Positions 57,650 through 64,000 of a stretch of DNA of 64,000 bases are shown piece after piece (position 1 is the stretch's first letter; every line of letters starts with the position of its first letter). The stretch covers positions 34,368,818 through 34,432,817 of the forward strand of contig CM060175.1 in assembly GCA_030549775.1 (NCBI GenBank), written 5' to 3'. The position numbers and the translations under genes were made by a program. The stretch comes from Tamarix chinensis. Taxonomy: Eukaryota; Streptophyta; Magnoliopsida; Caryophyllales; Tamaricaceae. Under the pieces are notes generated by a model that was given only the letters and a program-made list of their open reading frames with translations, had not been told where the DNA came from and searched no databases.

Positions 57650-58045
57650 CATTTGAAGTGAAAGATTATTGAGTTAGACCCAAACCGATCCACCAGCATA
57701 ATAGTGGCCAGGAGCATCTAGCGCTAGAGATTGATCCACTGGCATATAATAGTGGTTAGGTCTGTTATGCTATTTAAGTGACCAATCCACCAGTTATAAT
57801 AGTGAGGGATCCTGAACTCAATAAACTTAACCCTAAGTTTCATAACACACGTAAAAGACACTAAGTATTTATAATGGAACACCATAAGAGTCGGGGCTAG
57901 ATAGATCCACAAGTATAATAGTGGCTAGGAGCATCTTACCTTGGAGATCGATCCACCGGTATATAATAGTGGTCAGGTGCATTCTGCCCTATATGTTCCA
58001 ATCCACAAGATATGATAGTGGGGTTCCTATACTCACATGGATTGA
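57650..58045 (+). repeat. Doubled AATAGTGG block in LTRa copy 9
   Basis: Two successive blocks (57,650-57,840 and 57,860-58,045), each with three 'gatccacc..tataatagtgg' sentences and ending '..gggttcctatactca' or 'gggatcctgaactca'. Arrangement matches the two blocks of LTRa copy 2 once its nested LTR is removed. Confidence 0.8.
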
Positions 58046-58724
58046 TAAAGAGCGTGGTGTGAAATGAGTATTGAAATGACTATAACCTGACCTTTAGTTA
58101 CCAATAAAGATTTTATGTTTTTACATGATCCTACTTTTATTATGTGACTTTGTGTGTTGGCCTAAGTTATGTGGTCACCTTACTCAGTACATAGCATACT
58201 AACCATTCGTTTCATAGGTTCTGCTCATTCCCACGAGCAAAAGGGCCCTTTGACTTTGTGTAGGTTAGTGATACTATTTTTGATGCCTTTGATGCTTACG
58301 AGGCATCAAGCGGGACTAAGTGTTGAGCATGGAATTAGCTTGGGGATCGAGAGTAATGTGGCCAGACTTCCTTCATATGTTCTTTTATTTTGTATAGGAT
58401 TACTCACACATAATTTTTATCGTATTGTAGACTTTATTCCTTTTAAGGAATTTTAATTATTTATTTTGGATTGTAAACTCTTTTCGCATACTCTAATTTC
58501 TACCTTATGAATATTTTAAAGCTTCTATAAAGCCTTGCTTTGAGTTTGAATTATGTTGGCTGTTAATTTTCCTTTAGCCTTATGGTAAGTACGGGAATGG
58601 CAGAAGTCAAGCTTGTATTGATCACGGGTGTAACATCCTTGAAATTAACATGTTTTGATTTAATTATTTCTGCTAAATCTTAAATAAAATAAAATTTTTC
58701 TATAGTGAATTTTGGGGTGTTATA

Positions 58725-59270
58725 ATACAAATTGAAGATGTAGGCTAATCTAATCCATAATGTATTAGAGAAAGCATTATCTGGTCTTTTCAACAAGTAA
58801 GAGTCGATGATGGATAAGAAATTTAAAGAATTAGATCTGAAGGCCTCCTCTACCATACAACTATGCTCGTCTACCAAGGTATTGCGAGAAGTGGCAAAGG
58901 AGTTAACGACAACTTTCTGGTGTTTGAATCTTGAGTCATTGTATAAGATAAATTCAATAAAATTAGCTACTATCGAAGATTCTCCTTCATGACATAATAT
59001 AGATTTTAAATTAGATGATAAAAATCTATGAATTATATTGTTGTTGAGGCTGTGAAATCCACCCTACTACAATGTGTATTAATTGATAGTAATTAACTAG
59101 CAGTGGTACTTCTACATAGTCATATATTTTGGGATTGATAACAAGGGGAAGACATATAAGTAGGGGATTAATGATAAGAAGATGTCCAAATCTAAGTCAA
59201 AGGGTTGGTCAAAAAATATTGCATGCCATGGTTGTTGCATGAAAGGCCATAACAAGAGACACTCTCCGAA
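58725..59270 (+). pseudogene. Copia gag relic, main part
   Basis: Reads 'MMDKKFKELDLKASSTIQLC', 'EVAKELTTTFWCLNLESLYK' (58,807-58,960; family WxxLDxKAxSxIxLxL...WxxLExxY), 'VEAVKSTLLQ' near 59,045, and the zinc knuckle relic 'IACHGCCMKGHNKRHSPNR' at 59,218-59,274 (family CxxCxxxGHxxRxCP). The knuckle's last Cys is Ser. Confidence 0.82.
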
Positions 59271-59379
59271 TAGGAAATCACTAGATACTACTAATGGTGT
59301 ATTTAATGCAAGTGATGCTACCACAACTAATTGTAATGGTGATGTATTGACTTCCACATATGGACAAACCATATTGGAT

Positions 59380-59933
59380 AATAGGTGGATTCAAGATTCC
59401 TAGTGCTCTTAACATATTTATCACAATAGAAATTGGTTCCAGACATATGATATGACTATATTTGAGGAGGAGATATTGTCTTGGGATACAATGCTTCATT
59501 TGATGTTTCTCAAATTGTGATTATGAGGGAGAGGATGTATGATGGTGTTGTGAGGACATTATCTAGTGTTCATCATGTTCCTGACATAACCAAGAACATT
59601 AGTTTGATGTGTTCCTTAGTTAGTAAAGGTCATAAGTGTGTCATTGACAATAACACATTTAAGGTTGCTAAAAGGGCTATGGTGGTAATTATTGGCAAGT
59701 GGGTCGAGACATTGTATGTGATTGTTGGCCCAACTATTAAAGATAGAGTTGGGGTGACATTGAAAGTGTCTAATATAGATGTTGTTAGCCTTGGTTTGAT
59801 GGGATTGAAATGCGATAGTGTCATTGGCAATACTAAGAGGTTCTTGTGTTGTGACCTACCACATCAAGATATGTTAGCTTTTGTGATTCTGAATTCCTTC
59901 TTGACAAGAAGATGGGGAAGGAGAGTTTGCTAG
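59380..59933 (+). pseudogene. Copia protease and following region, relic
   Basis: 'NRWIQDS' (about 59,382-59,402; family W(I/V)LDTG) is a damaged protease active site. The 150-codon open segment 59,481-59,933 continues: 'GYNASFDVSQIVIMRERMYD', 'GVVRTLSSVHHVPDITKNIS', 'LVSKGHKCVIDNNTFKVAK', 'ETLYVIVG', matching the copia protease to pre-integrase stretch (DGVVRTLxxVRHVPxLxxNLISL). The true reading begins upstream of the ATG. Confidence 0.85.
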
Positions 59934-60142
59934 GTGCTTTAGATAAGGTGGAGATATTTGTTGGCGTAGATGGTATAGATTCTTCTAGTGAGGATGAATC
60001 TTGGCAAAAGGTAGATTAATTAGGTGTTGATATAAGAAGAGCTGGTTATGATTTATATAATATAGTTAGTAGTATTGGTGTGTAGAAGCTAGTGTTAGAC
60101 TCATAAGTTATTTTGGGTGTTAATTCTACCTTATGGTATTCT

Positions 60143-60143
60143 A

Positions 60144-60237
<94 letters not shown>
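60143..60237. repeat. Compound microsatellite (CTAT)n-(AT)n
   Basis: About 15 CTAT units run into about 18 AT units. Long and nearly pure, so likely length-variable. It lies in the deleted middle of the copia element. Confidence 0.97.
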
Positions 60238-60240
<3 letters not shown>

Positions 60241-60339
60241 GTGTTGCTAAAGACATATGGTCTCTTTACTAGACTTAACATTGGTATGTGATGTTTCTTT
60301 AGTGATTCTTTTATTTTATATATATCTTTTTCTTGTTAA

Positions 60340-61020
60340 AGTAAAAGAAAGATCTGAGGAGAATGAGTTGAAGACTATTGATGTGCCCAAATCCAAAGAG
60401 GTTATTGCAGCTTACATAGTCACTAGTTTATACTCTATAGATATGAGGTGCTTGATGTATGATATGATTAGTACTATCCATTGTATTACTTATATGTGGT
60501 GAATCTCTTGAAAACACCTTGGTTAGGTGGTGTAGATTTTGAGGCACTTGGTGCGTACATTATTGACTTGTATTGAGTATATGTTGTCAACTATTTTATT
60601 AATACATTACTCTAATCTTAGTTGTCATCCAAAAGATCAAAGGTACACATTTTTTTAGTGATCAACCTTAGAGGTTATAAGATTGTACGTTTGGCAATGA
60701 TAGAAAATTTTTAGGATGTTTTGTGGCTTGGTGCTTTTGCACAATTGCTAGGGTTTGATCATGGTGCTCTAGTCATTCATGGCGATAGCTAGAGTGCTAT
60801 TAACTTTGGAAAGAATCAAAATTCATTCCATCATCGGATGAAATACATTGACATTAGGAATCAATTTATCTTAGGTATTATTGTAGCAGGCATAGTTGTG
60901 CTGGATAAAGGGGGTATTCTAGAGAATACGGTTGATATGCTAATAATGCTAATGACCATGGATATGTTTGAGTGTTTCTCACACTTGATTGGTGTTCATA
61001 GGCCATGAGACCCTTTGTCG
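60340..61020 (+). pseudogene. Copia RT C-terminus and RNase H relic
   Basis: Positions 60,400-60,480 read 'AYIVTSLYSIDMRCLMYDMI' (family PYxSAVGSLMYAM), the end of copia RT. RNase H follows at 60,670-61,010: 'NF.DVLWLGAFAQLLGF', 'ALVIHGDS.SAINFGKNQNS' (family VVHCDSQSAIxLAKNxxxH), 'HHRMKYIDIRNQFI', 'ENTVDMLI' (family ENPADMLTK) and 'HLIGVH'. Stops and an upstream deletion make it dead. Confidence 0.88.
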
Positions 61021-61088
61021 GGTGAGGGTTTTTTATAGAGGATTTTTCATGTCATTTATCACAAATACTACATCAAGGTCGAGAATTG

Positions 61089-61626
61089 TGTGGTTAGACT
61101 AGGTATTTGAAGTACAAAATAATATTGTATTCATTTTTGTAGGTGTTAGAGACATTTAGTATAAAATGGTGATTTTTGTGAGGAACACGGGAATTTTGTG
61201 TTTGTTAACACATACTTTGTTTCCCACTAAATATTCTAATGTGTTTTTTAGGAAAAAGTCAAGAATAAAGAAACTAACACTAAGGTACCGTGTTTACTAA
61301 ACACAATGTTTTTCCTTCATTTCCCAAACATGTTATTTTCCTTGTTGGGTTTTATCTTTTATAAAAGGAGGCATGATGAAACCCTAGCTGTTAAGTCATG
61401 TGATAAAACTTATTTTTCTTCTCCAAGTATTACCAATTAAAAAATTATAGATTTATGCAATTAATTGATTGATTTTTTTAATCATCCGATAATTACACAA
61501 TAGAGTGAATAAAGAGCTCTACTTTTTTCTCAATTATTCTATTTTATGATTTAATCTTTAATTATTCATAGTCTTGTTAATTTTGATTTTAATCTTAGAT
61601 GCATTTAATCTATGCTATTGTATAAT
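61089..61626 (+). repeat. Copia 3' LTR
   Basis: Starts TGTGGTTAGAC after the purine-rich tract and aligns with the 5' LTR. TATAAAAG at 61,360 and AATAAA at 61,508 are conserved. Ends near 61,626, beyond which LTRa copy 8 resumes. Confidence 0.8.
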
Positions 61627-62551
61627 AATCTTAAGATACATAAAAAAAATAAAACATTAATCACTCATAGTGAAAGGTTACATGAGTCTGGTGTGAAGAT
61701 CATTCCACTAACTTAATACTAATAGCTTGGCGGGTCGTACCCTCAAAAGTGTTTTAGACCATTCCACTAGTTTAAATATAATAGAGAGGAGTGTTTTTAT
61801 CTTAGAGTTGCTTAAGTTATTCTACTATTTTAATAATAGTGACCAAGTGTGCCTTTCCTTAGGATGTATTTTATCATGTTTAATCAAATTAAGAATAGTG
61901 AGGTCCCGAACTCTACATAAATAAGTAATAGAATGTGGATATACCTAATAAAATAATTATAATGCAATTCTCCTTCTAATTTTTGTATCATGCTTAAGCC
62001 TTATGCATGTTCATTCCCCTTTATGATTTTATGGACTCGGTGTAGCCTTACTGTCACTTTATTATCACCTTATTAAGCACATAGCATATTGATCATCCTT
62101 TTCATGGGTGTTGTTCATTCTCACAAATAGAAGGCCTAATTAAGTTTATGTAGGTCATGGAGAACCCATTGGATGAATATGGTTGTTATGGCACCTTGCT
62201 TAGGGAGGAGTGATCTTATCTTAAGCCTAGGGTTTGGGGATGTAGAGTTATATTATTCTATTCTTAGTTTTTTCCCAGATACTTATTAGGTCTCTTAATT
62301 CTATCCTATCTCTTTTTACATACTTTAATTATTGTACTCTAAGTTGATCTCCGAAGATATATTCACATTTATGAGTCTATCTCATTCCTTGTTTTACCTT
62401 GTTTATGTTTTTAACTTTTTTACCTTATCTTCTATGTATGTATTGTATCGTAAACCATAGTTATATCAAGTATGACTATAGCACCCTTATTTATTAATAT
62501 TAATCTTATGCTAAAAATAAAAAATTTAGCTGTAAATTTTGGGGTCTTATA
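61627..62551 (+). mobile_element. LTRa copy 8, right segment
   Basis: Contains a single decayed AATAGTGG block (61,660-61,920), the 'catgggtgttgttcattctc' region (compare 58,216-58,235) and the LTR end: TATAGCACCC (62,477-62,486) and TTTTGGGGTCTTATA (62,551). Open frame 61,727-61,924 is a by-product. Confidence 0.68.
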
Positions 62552-64000
62552 GATAGTGTTGTAGGTGTTCATTTACCACAACAAGTTGTAATGCATAGTA
62601 ATTAAGGCTCTACTCTACCATTTCTATAATAGCCCATTCCAAAAACTATTTGAAATTATGTTGTTATAAAATAAATGAGTTTTGGTATTGTAATGGACTT
62701 AAAATTCTAATGAAAATGTAAATTTCAAACATACTAATTGATTGGTTTACCAAATTGATCGATTGGTACTCTCAAAAATAGAAATTTTTGTTCCCGGCAA
62801 TCTAGTTAACTTGTTTACCCAAACCGATTAACTTGTTATGCTATGATTTTAAATCCATTTCTTCTTTTTGTTCAAATTCCTTTATAATTATTATGAAAAC
62901 TTCTAATGATAATCCAATTGTGCTAATAAACATATTTTGGTACTTTGGGATTATTTTCACATTATTCAAATCATTTTATGATTTAATTTTGTTAATTTTT
63001 CTCAAAACAACTTTTAAGAGATGTCTTGCCTTCTGTCTTTTCCTTCACCTATCCTTGTATCTATTGGAAACAAGGGTTCTTGGTTGATTTTCTACACCAT
63101 CCCCTAACTCAAAAACCCACTTCCATGTTCTATTCTTACTACACCGAAACCCCATTACTCCATCAAGTTAGCTTTCACATCTTAGTTGCCCACAATCAAC
63201 CTTGCGAGTTTGATCTCCCTCTCTCTTATGAATGTCAACAAAGCCTCACCTCTATGCCCTTCATTCTTGATCCGTTTTTTTTTCATATCTATTATTCTTT
63301 CTCTCTTCTCCCTTTTCTTGGTGGAAAAATTTCCCCATTTTCTCTCTTCTAATTTTTCCTTGATTTTAATTAAGTTTTGAAAGGTTATTTTAATGGTTTT
63401 GACTTTGATTTCTTAGGAATATAGGTTCTTCTAGATATTCATCAAGTAGGAGTTGTTGTCTAGAAGAATTAGTTCAAGGTAAGACATTCTAATCTTTGTT
63501 GTAAATGGGGTTTTATTTCTTATTGAGTTTTCATATGTTTTAGAGTTTGAGCTCGTGGTAGCATTTCTTCCTAAAGTTAGCATTATTGGGTTTGTTATAT
63601 TTTAATTCATGAGTTAGCCTTTGAGCATGAATTATTTATATTTCTAAATTATCTTATATCCATGTGATTCTATTTGCGAAGCATGTATTTTTTATGTGTT
63701 TAAGACATACAAGTATGGGAGGATTAATATGGTAAAGTTTTGTAAGTTTTGGGTGTGTGTAGCACAAGTTAGGGTATTGTTTTAACTAGACCATTTGATC
63801 TATTCATCTAACCCATCAACTGGTAGTACGATCACTTACATTAATTGGAAATTTGGATTATTTGGGTGTGGGATCACTCAAATTGTTTCATAAATAAGTT
63901 GACTTGTTTCAAGGAACTGTTGATTGATTTGTCAAACCCATCGACTAGTGACCCTATAGAACAAAGTGATATAGTCTTTACTTTGACCCATTGATTAGTT
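62552..64000 (+). mobile_element. LTRb copy 3 (runs off the window)
   Basis: Carries CAATTGACT-like motifs near 62,735-62,840 and 63,780-64,000, a CT-rich stretch (63,040-63,340), and 63,380-63,490, which aligns with the reverse complement of 11,120-11,240. A start near 62,625 (CTATAATAGCCC) is possible. The overlapping open frames at 62,833-63,380 lie in the CT-rich part and have no recognisable domain. Confidence 0.62.

Larger units (their letters stand above)
53978..58724 (+). mobile_element. LTRa copy 9 (solo LTR) inserted in copia gag
   Basis: Starts TGGAAAAAATACCCC (53,978) and ends TTTTGGGGTGTTATA (58,724); 4.75 kb, the longest copy. It has the CT-rich island (54,280-55,440), a TATA-like CTATAAATAATCC (54,836), a trinucleotide-repeat expansion (55,496-55,920), a doubled AATAGTGG block (57,650-58,045) and the terminal inverted echo (TGTAACATCC at 58,629). 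Open frames such as 54,919-55,161, 57,025-57,255 and 58,169-58,456 are by-products without domains. It splits the copia gag reading. Confidence 0.8.
53336..61626 (+). mobile_element. Ty1/copia retrotransposon relic, itself split by LTRa copy 9
   Basis: Layout: 5' LTR (53,336-53,881), primer-binding site (53,884-53,895), gag start (53,924-53,977), inserted LTRa (53,978-58,724), rest of gag (58,725-59,270), protease (59,380-59,780), remnants of RT and RNase H (60,340-61,020), purine-rich 'caaggtcgagaatt' (61,074-61,087) and 3' LTR (61,089-61,626). Integrase and most of RT are deleted. Sequence style fits the Tork group, tentatively. LTR boundaries are good to a few bases. Confidence 0.85.

Noticed and set aside
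63026..63380. Overlapping frames of 108 and 64 codons near the right edge
   Set aside because: They lie in the CT-rich part of LTRb, have no domain, and the matching part of LTRb copy 2 is not open.

Overview
The window looks like intergenic DNA from a large, repeat-rich plant nucleus. It is AT-rich, has no bacterial gene organisation, and almost every recognisable coding trace is a decayed plant transposable element: Ty3/gypsy, Ty1/copia, an L1-type LINE and CACTA (En/Spm). I see no intact cellular gene, no rRNA or tRNA gene and no CRISPR array. The only non-transposon gene trace I recognise is a broken, intron-containing copy of a plant DENR (density-regulated protein, SUI1 domain) gene at 26,996-28,002. 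Flowering plant is the best guess; nothing narrows it further.

Two LTR families recur, named here for convenience. LTRa has long, non-coding LTRs that begin TGTAATACCCC/TATAATACCCC, carry a CT-rich island and end GGGGTGTTACA. There are nine copies or fragments: 1-779 (-), 2,747-6,037 plus 9,701-10,715 (+), 6,038-9,700 (+), 24,690-25,953 (+), 42,957-44,810 (-), 44,811-47,728 (-), 48,841-49,304 (+), 52,141-53,335 plus 61,627-62,551 (+), and 53,978-58,724 (+). LTRb is AT-rich with CAATTGACT-type motifs: 780-2,746 plus 10,716-11,600 (-), 47,729-48,840 (-), and 62,552-64,000 (+).

Region by region. 0-11.6 kb: LTRb holding a solo LTRa, which itself holds another LTRa-like LTR. 11.6-15.6 kb: a dead LINE split by a 1.4-kb copia-type solo LTR. 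15.6-18.5 kb: AT-rich DNA with nothing assignable. 18.5-32.2 kb: a CACTA complex. A minus-strand element (Tnp2, Transposase_24 and Ulp1-protease remnants) meets a plus-strand Tnp2 head to head. The plus-strand gene is split by a 6.3-kb nested CACTA element (23,905-30,184) with degenerate CACTA ends, AGG target duplication and subterminal repeat arrays; this nested element carries the DENR fragment. 32.5-37.0 kb: a minus-strand gypsy pseudo-element whose reverse transcriptase is split by a better-preserved LTR. 37.0-43.0 kb: a plus-strand gypsy element with two LTRs, a primer-binding site, gag, protease, RT, RNase H and integrase, all broken. 43-49.3 kb: minus-strand LTRa copies placed end to end, then LTRb. 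49.4-62.6 kb: a third gypsy polyprotein relic, then a copia element (53,336-61,626) whose gag is split by a 4.7-kb LTRa and which itself sits inside another LTRa. 62.6-64 kb: the third LTRb copy.

Nothing here works together as a functional pathway. The value of the window is its nested insertion history, the CACTA element with captured host-gene sequence, and unusual conserved structure inside the long LTRs. All coordinates of decayed elements are by-eye estimates; those tied to visible motifs are exact.
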